From contig JAHRHY010000003.1 in the NCBI GenBank assembly GCA_019671135.1, forward strand, positions 62,001 to 126,000: DNA of 64,000 nucleotides, given 5' to 3'. Below, one piece after another: positions 31,518 through 43,277 of the stretch. The DNA comes from Linnemannia hyalina. Taxonomy: Eukaryota > Mortierellomycota > Mortierellomycetes > Mortierellales > Mortierellaceae. The position numbers were made by a program, and so were the translations under genes. The notes below the pieces were generated by a model. It saw nothing but the letters and a program-made list of their open reading frames with translations. It had not been told where the DNA came from and did not search any database. Numbering within the stretch: the first letter of the stretch is position 1; the number at the start of each line of letters is the position of its first letter.

Positions 31518-31789
31518 AGTTGGAAGTCAGGTAGTATACGATAACCTGGCTGACGAATAAGGGCGAGAGCGAGAGAGGGTGTCTGTGCTGTGCTGCAGTA
31601 CGCAGCAGTTTTTGGTGGCGGTGGAGAAGGAAAAGGAGATGGAAAATGGAAAAGGAAGAAAGAGTGAGGAAGGGACGACTAAAGACAAAAAATGATTTTG
31701 ACTATTTCTTTTTGCCCACAAGTCTGCAAATGAAAAACGCCACTATTTTTTAATACTTTTACATAGCGGGTAATCTTCGCTGTTTCGGT

Positions 31790-32765
31790 CTATTCGCGAC
31801 AGTTTGGGCAAAAGAACTCCACATCAGACTTCTCGTAGCTATCAATATACAACAAACAAAACAGCGAGAACACTTTGTTAGCAAACGTCTCAGCAACAAA
31901 CATATCCTCTCATGACCACAATGCCACCGATAGGCTCCTTATCTCACCTGAGGACACTGCAGGCACGGCATGACATCTCCTCGCAGGAAGCGCAATTCAC
32001 TGCACAGAACTGGCACTCGGGTCGACCACAGAACGTACAGGGTCGGATCATTGCCTGGTATCGATCCCGCATCCCGGGAATCCTGTTCACCTCACACCCA
32101 TTGATCTCGCCCGCACAGTTTGCAAACGACAGCTGTGACGCTTCAGGTTGAATCTGAGGCTGTGTATGTTGTGGTTGTTGTTCCTGAGGTTGATTCTTCC
32201 CGACCATAAAGAGACGACGGAGTGCGTCCGCTGCGCTGCCTCTTTGTGATGATAATTGTTGCTGTTGCTGATGAAGTTGAAGGGGTTGCTGCTGTTGTTG
32301 CTGCTGCTGTTGTTGTTGTTGAAGGTGTTGCTGCTGCTGCAAGGCCAGCTGATGTTCCCGTTGCCTTTGTTCCTCCAGTATCCGCCTCTGTCCTGCCATC
32401 ATCATAGTCACCGTGCGATCTAATAACACCAACAACAAGCAAAAAGGCAAACACTCATAATCAATATCTAATTCGTTCAGTCGACGTAGGGGTAAAAAGG
32501 CAGAAGTCGTGAGTTTGGCTTAATATTTACCATAGACAATTTCCTCCTCGAGACCAATCCCTGAACGGGTCTTCATGACCAGGGGAGAGATATCCTCATA
32601 AGAGCTCTTACGTTTGCGCGACCCTCCTCCTCCTCCTCCAGACTCTGTTCCCGCGCCGTATTGGCTATTGCCCTGGAAGACGCTTGCAGATGCTGGCAAC
32701 TGATTCTGTAATGAGAGCGAGTCAAAGTGGCTGTGGAAAGTGAATGGAGTATTGTTGTTGCTCAT
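31790..32765 (-). CDS. Siva-like zinc-binding protein (3 exons, 251 aa)
   Basis: Exons 32765-32531, 32419-31948 and 31838-31790 keep frame. The N terminus has a Gly run, a basic patch (SRKRKSSYED) and EEEIVYG. The middle is a long Gln-rich stretch. The C terminus is Cys-dense: CTFCGRPECQFC, NCASCEEMSCRACSV, then YEKSDVEFFCPNC. The CxxC ladder ending in a YEK...CxxC block matches the Siva zinc-binding C terminus (PF05458). In animals Siva is a pro-apoptotic and ubiquitin-pathway regulator; the fungal role is unknown. It lies in tandem with ATG29 upstream. Family call is by motif reading only. Confidence 0.6.
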
Positions 32766-33167
32766 GGTCTGATGCAGTGAGAGCCTTGTGTTTAGTAATC
32801 GAAGGAGTTTTTCGTGTTTTCTGTAGGTAGCTTCCTGGGTTGCTTGTCGTACTGTAGTATGTGTTGCTCGTCGTCCTGTTGCTCGTCGTCCTGTAGATTT
32901 GGTGATGTCGGTGTGTTGAGAGTTGAGAACAAACTGAAGAAAAAGAGGCGACCTACAAAAATGTGGCTTTTCTTTTATTCCCGAAATTTTCATTCGCTAC
33001 TCTACATTGGCCTTGAAAGTCAAGACGCGCGACAGACATTGTCAGTTCCTGGTAGACGCGTGCATGAACAATGATCTATCACACAAAAGAAAATAGCGTG
33101 TAAGTCAAGAAAGAAGCTGCGAGATTGGTAATTTGAAACGTAATAGCCATATCTTAAACAATGCCTC

Positions 33168-35407
33168 TTACATCTTTGAGTTGTTGTATCCCGACAAGTA
33201 AGCATCTTCCATGGCCGATTGGGTAACAGAAGAATCTATGCGGACGAAATAAGAAAGAGCGTCAGCAAACTCTCGTTTAATGCACCGAAGAGCAACATAT
33301 AATAAACAGCACGTACACGTACCCGATAGATCACTGAATGATGAACCGACAGAGTTGTGGGCGCTTGACTTTTGAGAATTGGGTCCTGAGCGCTCCGGGC
33401 TTATCCTGATCTTCGCCGGCGAGTCACCTACAACAATGAAAGGACACAACCCGTGAGTAAATGAACAGCTTTGTCCAAGACGTTTACACCTGTCAAAGAT
33501 TATGACGCTACCTTCACGACCAAGCCCCCGCATTCGACTGGGCGCCATAGTGTCCTTGAACCGAATGCCTTTTACTCTATCTCCATCATCCTCATCTCCA
33601 CCATCGTGCCCCAATATCTCCTCAAGAGACTTGGTTCCCAGATTCGCCAACTCGTCATCCAGCTGAAACGGCATTTTGTCTCCTGAGGCGGTTCTCCTCT
33701 GGTACTCATCATCGGCTGGCCTCTGCAGCATCCCCGAGGCAGATGCCCCACCAACAGGCAAGAACGCCAGCACATCCTCCAATTGAAGTTGCTTGATCTG
33801 TTCTCTCAATGGTCCAGATTCATCCTGACTTGACCCATCATCATCCTTGTCCGTGTGATCTCCGTCAGTATCGTCATCATCGTCGCGATTGATGCCACGT
33901 TCTGAATGATGGTAGTTCAGAGATGACGTCGGGTTGTTGTCAATGAACCCGAGGCCATATCTACTTTGATTCTGCCCAAAGAGCGAGGACGACTGATATT
34001 CGCCTTCCCGATTCAATTGATCCGCACGCAGCTGTTGTTGATGTTGTTCTCGTGAAAGAGAATCGTTCGACGAGAGCTGGTTGAAGAATGATGTTTCCTC
34101 GAAAATCTGCGATGCGCTGTTACTTTGTGAATACGGCGTCGAGACTGATGACACCGTCGAGGATCTATCGTAGTCCTGGAACGTTGATGGGTTGGGCGCA
34201 TCTGTGGTTCGCCCTGATGGTGATAATCTTGACCCTTGCCCAACAGGGCTACTAGAGTGGGATGACGCCGAAATAGTTGCGTGGTGGAACGGGTGGGCTG
34301 GTTCGTGAACTCTTCGGTCAGCTTGGGCACCCTCGTCGCGCGGCGATGTTGGAAGATTGGTGGTGTAGCTGTTGAGTCGCCTGTCGAAAGTTGCGCCGAC
34401 AAGCTGCGAGCCACGTGTTGAGCGAGGTTGTGTCTGTCCCCGATCTGACGATATCCCTGAATTGTATATATTGGATTCAAACGGTGCCTGCTGCGAGCTG
34501 CCGGCGTTGCGTGTCGAGGGAGAAGGCGACGATGGCTGAACTGGTCGAATTGTCGAAGCCGATGATGACATTGATGCAGGTCGCGCATATGAGGGGAAGG
34601 TCGAAATGCTGGTTGACAACGACGGGCTCACCTGTGCCTTGAGGCTGGTATCCTGAGCTTGATGTACATTGGAGCTCGAGGTGCTGTTGGTTTGTCCGGA
34701 GAAGCTTCCTTCTCTCCTCCTTCCCGCAAAGCTGGGTTCTCTTTCCCCTTCCCGGTCTGTTGTTGGCGGCTCTGCGACTTGATGTATCCCAGGAATTGTT
34801 TGTTGGGGCGGTAGATTGGCTTCGAGAGATGCCGTCGTTGCTCCTGGTCCGGTTGTAGCACGACTTGTTGGTAGAGATAGTGTTTGTAGGTCCTGTTGCT
34901 CGCCTAGCCGGTGAAGGTCCTGCAATTGGTTTTGGTACAAGAATTTGGAGTGACGTATAAGGAACGGTACAGGGACGTTACCAAGCTGCCTCGACACAGC
35001 ATTCCCTACTCGTCCAGAGGTTAACGTTATATGAGTTGCATTGTTCTCATAAGCGCCTGCAAGGTAAACGATGCGAAACAGGACAGCGTGTGTTATCGAC
35101 GCAGAGAGTAGGCACTTACAATCGACTAGCATTGGTTTTGTTCTTCCAATGATCTGCCACAACGTCCTTTCCATCGCTTCTGTCCATTGGACCTATGAAT
35201 GTAGGGTGGCAAGGGAGAGCGAAGGAGAATGAATGTTGGATATATATAGTGCCAGCGTGCATTCACGAGTTTCCTTCCATTCTCCCAGACGCGAATGTCA
35301 TCAGAAAGATTGTTGCTCCTTCTTACAGGCTGCGAGTCGACAAAGCCCTCAGGTCGCGGGTAAGGGAGCCGGATAATGACATGAATAGGTTCGTCGAGTG
35401 AGTCCAT
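33168..35407 (-). CDS. ATG29: Atg29, autophagy scaffold subunit (5 exons, 623 aa)
   Basis: Exons 35407-35327, 35192-35120, 35056-33512, 33427-33323 and 33235-33168 give one continuous frame. The N terminus has the Atg29 signature: VHVIIRLPYPRP-like (IHVIIRLPYPRPEGFVD), W-x(4)-MERTLWQIIGRTKP, and VPVPFLIRHSKFLYQ. A very long Ser/Gln-rich disordered region with an acidic stretch (DDDDDTDGDHTDKDDDG) follows. The extreme C terminus (GSSFSDLS, then SVTQSAMEDAYLSGY) is also typical of filamentous-fungal Atg29. Atg29 works with Atg17 and Atg31 to organise the phagophore assembly site. Much longer than the yeast protein because of the middle region. The start is the first ATG before the motif. Confidence 0.85.
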
Positions 35408-35549
35408 AATCAAATGGTTGCGATGTGTGCGTGCGTGAGTAAGCTAATGGGTAAGGTACAAGAGTGAGCTAAGGTAGCAAGAAAGGGTAAGTTAGTTATC
35501 TCAAATCCAGGTCACGTTCCTTAATAGTGGGTGATCAATCCATTCAATA

Positions 35550-36185
35550 TGACAGGAAGAGCCGACATCGAACCAGGGGGAATGCTGTCGTTGGGGCTGG
35601 ACCGACTGAAGGTCCCCAAAGGGTTCCAGGAGATGCTGCTCTTCATCGGGAAGAACAACACCAACCGAGTCATCACCCAGTCACGGACTCACAGACAAGT
35701 ATAACCCAGCGTGCGGGCCTGACCAAGGCGGCGTCGAGTACCCACTCCTCTGGCGGATCGCATACGACGTCCTCCTAGTCGCCATTGATAGGCAGAAGAC
35801 GGAGTTCCTGGCTATCAACCCAACACACAACGGCACCATTACCTACGGAGGAAGCCAAATCAAGCCACAGGGCAAAGGCAAGGCATCAAGCATCCTGGGG
35901 GTGTGGTTCTCGGCTGACGGCAAAGCAAAGGCAGCAACAGAGTTGGCGAGGAAGGAAACAAGCACAATATGCAACATCCTGAGTAGGAAGAAGGTCACCG
36001 ACAAACAGTCTATCTTTATTGCTGACTCTGTTCTCATCTGTATCGCATGTCATCAACCCTCATCGCATGGGAGGAAATCGAGCGGATTACAGCACCTTCA
36101 TCACACAAGACTCTACGGGCGCCGAGACCTCAGGGACGCCCTGGCCGAACAACAAAAAAAACGGACCTACAAGAGGTGTATTTGA
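35550..36185 (+). mobile_element. LINE reverse-transcriptase fragment, decayed
   Basis: Several plus frames together give RT-like pieces: GGMLSLGLDRLKVPKGFQE, then FLAINPTHNGTITYGG, then SILGVWFSADGKAKAATEL and ARKETSTICNILSRKK. The last motifs are typical of the region after the LINE RT palm. Frames change at least twice and stops interrupt. No ends were found. It sits between ATG29 and the Crinkler gene. Confidence 0.65.
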
Positions 36186-36528
36186 ATATTCCCTTTTCTG
36201 TTTCGAGTATCACAAACTCCATCTTTTAGATCGCCACTTCTTTTATCTCCCACATGCAACCCATTTTGTTCCCATACTGGGTTTCCTTTTCTCGCAACTT
36301 CATCTGTTGCCACTATTCCCACACTTTGCTTTCCGTTTGCTTCTCACCACCCTCTTTCTTCATCACCTCTGCCGCCGTTCCCACGCCCATTTAGTCCCTT
36401 CCTTCTTTCCCTTTTAAGTTCACACCCTCTTTTTCATCCTGTTCGCTTTTTTTCTTTCACCCCTCGACTTCTCCATATCCTTTATTATCCAGCCTTCCTC
36501 ACCATTTTCACTGATACTTCGCAGTACC

Positions 36529-39500
36529 ATGGCCGAAGACCTTACCCTGTTCTGTCTTATTGATGGGCAGTCTATATTCAACGCTTTCTCTGTCGAGATT
36601 AACCCCAGAAAGACAATCGATGGCCTCAAGAAGTTCATCAGGAACGAAAAGACTCCCCGCTTTGACGATGTCGCTGCTGATGAGCTCACCCTCTGGCGCG
36701 TCTCAATCCCAGATGCGGACGACGACGACGACGACGACGGAGAGAACTTGCCCATTCTACCTGACAATATACCTAACAAAGACAGGAAGAAACTCAAGGC
36801 AACACGTGAACTCTCTGACGTCTTCAGAGAGGAACCAGCAAAGAGAACGATTCATATCATTGTCCAACGACCTCCTCCAGGTAATGCACACACGCGTTGC
36901 TTTCATTCACACCTTACACATAACCTTGTCCATTGTATTAACCTTAATTCATATATTCAGTTGCACTAACATAGCCCATGTGCTTGCCCCTGCTCGCAGC
37001 TTCACCGCTGGCTTGGATGAATCTCCCCCAGGCTCGACGAGTAAGTATCATGGAGTTTGTTTTTTGTTTGGGCTAATGCACAAATGTCATTCCATCTTCT
37101 AATCACAGTTCTGTTATGCGTATCCAGACAACCTCAGAGTTGACATCAAGAAGATTAAGGACAAGTTCTTCGCAACAGGATCAACGCATGCAAACTTTCT
37201 CGACGCGTACGTTCGAGGGCAGTACTCGCTTCCAATAGGGGGTTTCAAACTTGGGACATGCCCACTATGTTCAAATCGGAGCGTATTTCGAAATACATCA
37301 GCCCTTGAGGAAACGTATTTCCTTGGCGGATTTCCGTTGACGGCGCATTTGGTTATACGCTGTCAAATGTCAAGGTTTGAAGCCCCCTAATAACTACCTC
37401 TGGTGTGCGCGGCTTGCCAAAGGTCTTGCGTCGTGACGCTGTCGAATCACGGGACTCAAAGCCGAATCTGCTGTTTTTGGATCTCCCTGACCCTCACCAA
37501 GTGTTGACCTTCCCGTTCCTGAGAGGTTTCAATCGAATGTCTTGTTGGGCGTGCTGGAAAAGATGGAGTCGAGCCTAAGAATTACTTGTGTTTGGTGTTA
37601 GTGAATGCGGCAAAACTTGGTCAATGATTGAGATGCTCTGCCTTCAATGGGGATTCTACTTCAACGCGGCAAAATCGGACTTTGGATCGGAAGACCTCTT
37701 CCGCCTAGCTGTTCTCATTGACGACAACATATTGGACGACTAGTTATTAACGTATATGACTTGTCTCGACTTTCCATTCTACCTCCCCTCTTAGCCGCCA
37801 ATATCAGCCGAAACACCCACGGCATTCAAGGGATTGCCGGGCCAACCTACGTCTACCGACCAAGATCATGAGAACGAGCTGCAGAACTCGCCATGGTGGC
37901 TAGCTGCACCCCTTTCGCTCATTTAGTTGGCGTCGTTTGTATTGTTCTTACTTCGTTTGGCCCGCCCGGTCGCCAATCTCCTGCTCTCCGTTGTGGTGCC
38001 GACCTCTAGTAGTCTGATATTCTTTCCCTGACCCTGCATTTATCCTTTAGTATGGTCACTCTCCTACTCGTGTCGATGCTCCTGTGCCTTTCCCAACACA
38101 TATCATGAAAGATCTCTATAATTTCGCCAAAAAATATTCTGGACAATTAGCGTACTTGTAGCAAGATCGGACAAAGGAATTGTCTGTAAGTTGTCAAAAC
38201 TATTTTGTTAACTGTACCGGGTATTTATTATTGAGCTGACAGGAGTGTTCATTTTTGAGCTGACGGATACATCTATTCTATCCTTCATGCTAACTTTGCT
38301 CTGAGTGGTATTGTCAACACCCTGAACCCGGAAATGCAAGCACATTGTGCAGCGTTTTCTGACGTGGTCGACCAATGACTGGATAAAGATCTTACAGATG
38401 TCAGAAAGTGGTCTATAAGGATTTGAAACAAATGCTAGGTCATGGAACTATGAAGGAACTTCGAGCGCTGCGAGTCTATTGCTCCCGCCGCCGTGACGAC
38501 CTGGAAGAGGATTACGACAATGGTGACTGGCCACTGGACGAAGAAGTCGCCAAGAAGGAGCAACTCAAGATGATGATGAGCTTCCTGTACGTGTGTTTTT
38601 TTTTTGCCTAACTATCAGTGACGATGTTTATTGTACAAGGTAACTGGGGTATTTAGGTGGTTAGATGTGGTTAGAAGTTGGATGAAGTGGTGGTCTAACT
38701 GTTGTAATCAACTGGTCCTTTGTTTCTCTGTTTTCATCGCCTATTTAATTTATTTTGTCTTGATGACAGCTGCGATGAGATGATTTTAATGCAACGCATC
38801 TCAAAATCTTCGGAACACGATGTCTTCGTATGGAGAGGTCTGGCTAGGATCTTGCATGAACATGATCCGGTAGCTCGAGTTGGAGAGCTCGGGTCATCTG
38901 CAACTAGAGAGGATAGGACGTTGGTCGAGAATGAGTTCGGTGGAACAGACTCAAATGCGAGGGGCCGCAAAATCGATATCATGCACCAACTCTGCCTGGA
39001 GGGCAGGATTAAGCCAATCGAAATTATCGCTTGGGAGGCCAAGTCAGAAGCAGTTGCTGGAGAGGCTCTCCAGTCCCAACTGCACAAGAACATCAGGATT
39101 AACGCCTCAATCATGAACAATTTGTCCCAGGACATGAAACGGGACTTTCGAAGGCCCTCGCCAATGGTACTGGACATCGTCGGCCCTCGAGCGTTGGTAT
39201 ACACGGTTCAAAAGATTGAACCTGGAATCTTTGGTGCGGGCGCCGTCGGGGAAAAGTTGATTGAGCTGCCCATGAACGCCAATGGAATAGCCGAGTTCCT
39301 TGATGGAGGAAGCATGTCCGCGTTGCTTCGAATAGGGGTAATGTATTACCTTTTCTTTACTCTGCACCTATGTGCCTCTTTTTCTTATTCATTTCTGCTT
39401 ATCGTTGTTTTCTTTACGCTCGCTCCAACAACTACTAGCTTCATAACTCCAAGTTTGCTTGTCTCGTTAAGGAAGGATACCGAAAAGCATTGAGTGAAGA

Positions 39501-39615
39501 GATAATGGCGAAGATGACTGGGAAGGCGAATGTTAGGAAAGAAGGTCCGCCGGTAATCTTTACCCCTACAAAGAAGCAGAAACAGAAGCAAAAGTACCAA
39601 CAAATGGACGAGTGA
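36529..39615 (+). pseudogene. Crinkler (CRN) effector gene: header, P-loop NTPase and nuclease-like domain, decayed
   Basis: Exon 1 (36529-36880) encodes the CRN header: LTLFCLIDGQSIFNAFSVEI, TIDGLKKFIR, DELTLWRVSIP and an acidic run. Exons 2 (37000-37040) and 3 (from 37109) join in frame into a conserved CRN linker (KIKDKFF, ANFLDAYVRGQ). A MITE interrupts this at 37237-37388. Beyond it the linker resumes (GLPKVLRRDAVESRDSKPN), then frame changes near 37500 and 37570. A Walker A survives (FGVSECGKTW, then WGFYFN) and meets a stop at 37743. The 38.4-39.6 kb part encodes RKIDIMHQL and EIIAWEAK, a PD-(D/E)xK-like nuclease pattern, with a last exon ending in a Lys/Gln-rich tail at 39615. The 3' part could be an independent gene. 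Confidence 0.7.
37237..37388. mobile_element. MITE of about 150 bp with terminal inverted repeats, inside the CRN gene
   Basis: The left end AGGGGGTTTCAAACTTGGGA and the right end, whose reverse complement reads AGGGGGCTTCAAACCTTGAC, are inverted repeats over at least 20 bp. Flanks are compatible with a TA target duplication (ends GGGGG...CCCCC) or an AAT duplication (ends AGGGGG...CCCCCT). The interior contains a TATTTCGAAATA palindrome and no coding capacity. A TA duplication would suggest Tc1/mariner; a 3-bp one would suggest PIF/Harbinger. Confidence 0.8.
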
Positions 39616-40351
39616 ATAGGCGATCAACGAAGCGGCGGCCTCCTGTGCCTAATTAATTGATCCAATTAATTCAACCGTTACAAGCCCTCCACGAAACGAA
39701 TAAATAAATACGTACAGCCTTTACTAAGGTTTTCCATAAACTTAAAGCCATCATACTCTTTTCTACGCGCTCTTTTTTATTCTTGATCCCTCTCTTTAAC
39801 TATATAACACATTTTCGCCTTTCCTCTCAACATACTGACTTACGATACTGATGTGACTAAACACAACCTAATCCAACCTAACTCAATCCGTCCACAAGTA
39901 TATTGTTGTCGCTGATGTCGACCGCAGGAACCCCGATGGAAGGTTAGGGGACCATGATGTCTGTCTGTCCTTTGACAAACAAGTCGTTGATGGCAATGCC
40001 CAAAGTCCACTCGTGCTAGCTAATGTTGCTGGATGGGAGCTGGGAGTTCGGCACTTCAACTTCATATCACGCCAAAGGAAGCCTGAAAAGTGCAGGGGAA
40101 ATGGAGACGGGAAAGAAAAATGATTTTATTCAATTCGACGAAGACAGATCAGCAGTTGTGTCCTGTATATAGTGGTTTGTCGACTCGTGAGGTGTCCCAT
40201 GGCGACCGCTTTTCATTTTTGATTACATCAGAGAGACAGGCAACGTTATCATTGATGGCCAGATGGTACTGGATGAGGATCGACCTCCTGCTTGACCGTC
40301 AACATTCTTAAGGAAAGGAATGCGATGATGGTTGATCGAGCCGAGGGAATG
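39616..40351. other. Intergenic; no gene recognised
   Basis: Contains AT-rich DNA and a short minus-strand stretch (about 40065-39883) that mixes plausible codons with stops. No family recognised. Confidence 0.45.
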
Positions 40352-41652
40352 TTATTCAAGAACAACGACGAGGTGGAGGAAGTTGTCGGGGTAGGCCATC
40401 GTCTGTGCTGCCCAGATCGCGTCTGTCTCCAAACTAGGTCTGACTCCATGGATAAGCACACTCGCAACAGGAGAACTCAATCCTGCATCAACAACAACAA
40501 GAGGGAACAAGTCTGGCACTGCTGCGTGAAGGATGTGACGCAGTGTTCTCGGTTGACCATGCTCATCTAGTGGAGACACAAGGTCTTGGATGACAGGGCA
40601 GTTCTCGGGCAAGTAGATCCTGACGGGGAGGTTCCTGGCCATCGTCCCGTCGTTCGACACTAGCCTCTGGTTCATCCCCCAGAACTGATCATAACTCTCT
40701 ATTCGACATAAAATGGAAAGGGTGAGCAATTTGGTCCTTTGTTCTTGTTGACATGGCATAGCTGAACATCTGTCTATCCTACAAGTGAAGAGCCAAAAGA
40801 AGGACTTACTTGACCAGAGTCCCTCCCAGAGCTGTGTCTGGTCAGACTTGGACATGTTCATCACTTTCTTGGTCGATCCATTGCGGATATAATCAGCCTA
40901 AGCATCCAAATATCGACAAATAGTAAGAAACAGGAGGAGACAGAAGGATTAGAAAAGTCGAGCCCACCGTCACTTCCAGTTCTTTTAGGATATCGAGTTC
41001 GATGCTTTGTAAGTACCTCCTTGATCATGGACATGAAGTAGTCCTGGCAGCTCTTCAAGGTTGGATTCTTGATCAACTTCTCGCCTGGAAAGTTTTGACT
41101 GTGTACTGTTACTCTCCATGGTAGAGGGAGCTCGGTCTCCTTATTCATCGATGTTGCCTGTAGTACATGGATGTCGAATAATAAACCGATCGGATAATGC
41201 CTGTGTGTACGTATGGTACAATAGACCCGAGAGTTAGAATCCTCAGCGTCATTCATCTCCCCTTTTGCCTACTGCACCTTTCAAAGAACACGTACCATTT
41301 CAGAGGGATGCCTTGGTAGTCGAACCACATTTCGCCTTCGTCCGATGTGAAGCCAAGTCGTTTGGCGGCAAAGTCTCGACGGATCTGGTTGGTGATGAGG
41401 GAAAGGTATGAACAGCGCGGTACTTCAACCTAACCAGGCACGATTTGGTAAGCAAAGTAGAAAAATCAAACAAGAACGTCAGTCCACGTTTTTTTTCCTT
41501 CCACTTTGCGCCACCCACTGCAGGGCATGTTCACATACAAAGTACGGTTCCAGAATGCGTCCTTGTGTCTCTGTTGGATCCCAGATGAATTGGATGGGGA
41601 TCGATCCCTCCCAGATGACTCTTGCTACGGGGTTTTCAGACGTGGTGTGCAT
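40352..41652 (-). CDS. ATG5: Atg5, Atg12-conjugated autophagy protein (5 exons, 288 aa)
   Basis: Exons 41652-41539, 41429-41296, 41200-41017, 40897-40810 and 40698-40352 join in frame. Family landmarks run through the whole protein: VIWEGSIPIQFIWDP, EPYF, SYLSLITNQIR, WFDYQGIPLKW, HYPIGLLFD, LPWRVTVHSQNFP, QDYFMSMIKE, ADYIRNGSTKKVMNMSKSDQ, QFWGMNQRLV, ARNLPVRIYLPENCPVIQDL and YPDNFLHLVVVL. The Lys accepting Atg12 lies in the IKEADYIRNGS region (SMIKE). The Atg12-Atg5-Atg16 complex acts as E3 for Atg8 lipidation. Start chosen at MHTTSENPVARV, which fits the usual short N terminus. An in-frame upstream exon from 42214 ending at a GTAATA donor is a possible longer start. Confidence 0.93.
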
Positions 41653-43277
41653 GGTAGTCGTGTGGCGGTTGATGGTTGTGTTGGTTCCTGATTCCTCGAT
41701 GTGTTGGTGGCGCAAAGAACGTTGCAGAGAGAAGTAATGAAGTGATTAAAAAAAAAGGGGGCGAACAAAGCCCTTTTTATTCACCATCCATCCTGGCAAC
41801 CGTGACTCAAGCCAATAGTCGATAGTCGACGCCCAGCCATTGTTCTTAACCATGGGCGACAATCATGACGAAAAGAAAAAACTGTTCTATACGTCTCGTC
41901 TGCAAAAGCAGTTCCTTGTCGATTTTCTCTTTTTTTTTTTTTTTTTTTTGCAACAGCCGGCTTTTTTTAACCTTCTGACAGAAAAACGGGGCTCTCGTTT
42001 CCTTTACATTTGTCTGAAGACAAAAAAATGTATTCGTCGACAACAGAGTCGATTTCGAAACCATGGGACATTCTTCGAAGAAGAGTAAAACAGTCAAGAT
42101 AAGAGCAATAGAGAACGAGCAAGAAAAAAAAAGGGAGCTCTCAATGGTCGTATTACCTGAAGCATGGGTGACCTTGTTCAGATCTGCACCGCTGGATGCG
42201 TAGTTAAAAGACATTGTCGTCATTCGTAATGGTCTTGCTGTTTGTCGACCTTTCTACTCTGGATAGTTGAACATAGGACCGCCTTTCTCAACATGGTCGA
42301 CTTGTGTGGGAGTGTATGCATAATAGGTGGATTATCATTCAGCTGGATGTCCACATCGACCAGAGGCTACTTGGTACAGAGTTGCCTTCCAAGTCTGCTC
42401 GACTTCCCAGTGATCGAGCGTAGGTTTGCATGAACAAGTAACTGCCATCCACCCATCCCAGTCAAACATGTCGACGATAAGACAAAACGACCCCCCTCGT
42501 AGTAGGTCATTCACCTTTTGTTTGGTTGATACTTTTTTGGAGGAGGATGACAAAAAAGTTTAACCACATCACAAAGAAGGGAGAATCGTCCAAGGATGAT
42601 GTTGTTTGCCTGCCTCTTCCTTCACTCTTCTTGTCTTTTCTTCCCTCTGTGTCCATTCTCCCTAGCGTAATCTTGATGTCCCCAGCTGACAAGTCAAGGC
42701 AGCACAAAGTTTTTTTTTTCTCTCTCTCTGAGTTTTAAGTTGGGCGCGAAACCTTCCATCCCTCCAGGGCGCGCGGGAAAAAAAAAACACAACAAAAAAT
42801 ACAAGAAAACGAGGGCGGCAAAAGGAAGAGAAATGATAGTGGGACAGTAAGGTCCAGAGAGAGAGAGAGGGAAAGGAGAAAGATGCACGTTGTCATCGCG
42901 CTTGAAGGTGCTTGTTTGTGCCTTGAGTGTGTTACTGACGCGATTGTGTTCATGTGGGGATAGATGTACAAGGAGGGGAATAGGCTATTGTGTTAGGTGA
43001 TGTTGTACAATGGTGCTTATGGCATTGACTGGTGGGGGAAAGAGAAAGAAAAAAAAACAGGTGGGGATACGAAAGGGAAGAGAAAACGAAGGACCATGTA
43101 TCCCCGGCGTTTCTTTTTTGCTGACTGACCTTTCTGACCTTTCTCGTCCTTCTTTTCCGCCGCTTCTTCTTCTTTCCCTTCTTCCTTCTTTTCTCTTTTT
43201 CCTTTTCTTTTTTCTTCTTCTTGCTCATTCACCTTCCTTTTCCTTACTCACCTCTTCCCCCTCACATTCACAACAAC
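41653..43277. other. Region between ATG5 and mscL; possible ATG5 upstream exon
   Basis: A minus-strand segment 42214 to about 42160 (MSFNYASSGADLNKVTHAS, then a GTAATA donor) could be an ATG5 leader exon joined near 41690. The rest holds T-runs (about 41929-41949) and purine/pyrimidine-rich promoter-like DNA before mscL. No other gene seen. Confidence 0.4.

Noticed and set aside
39883..40065. Minus-strand stretch with enzyme-like wording (GIAINDLFVKGQTDIM)
   Set aside because: Stops on both sides and no second motif; too short to assign to a family.
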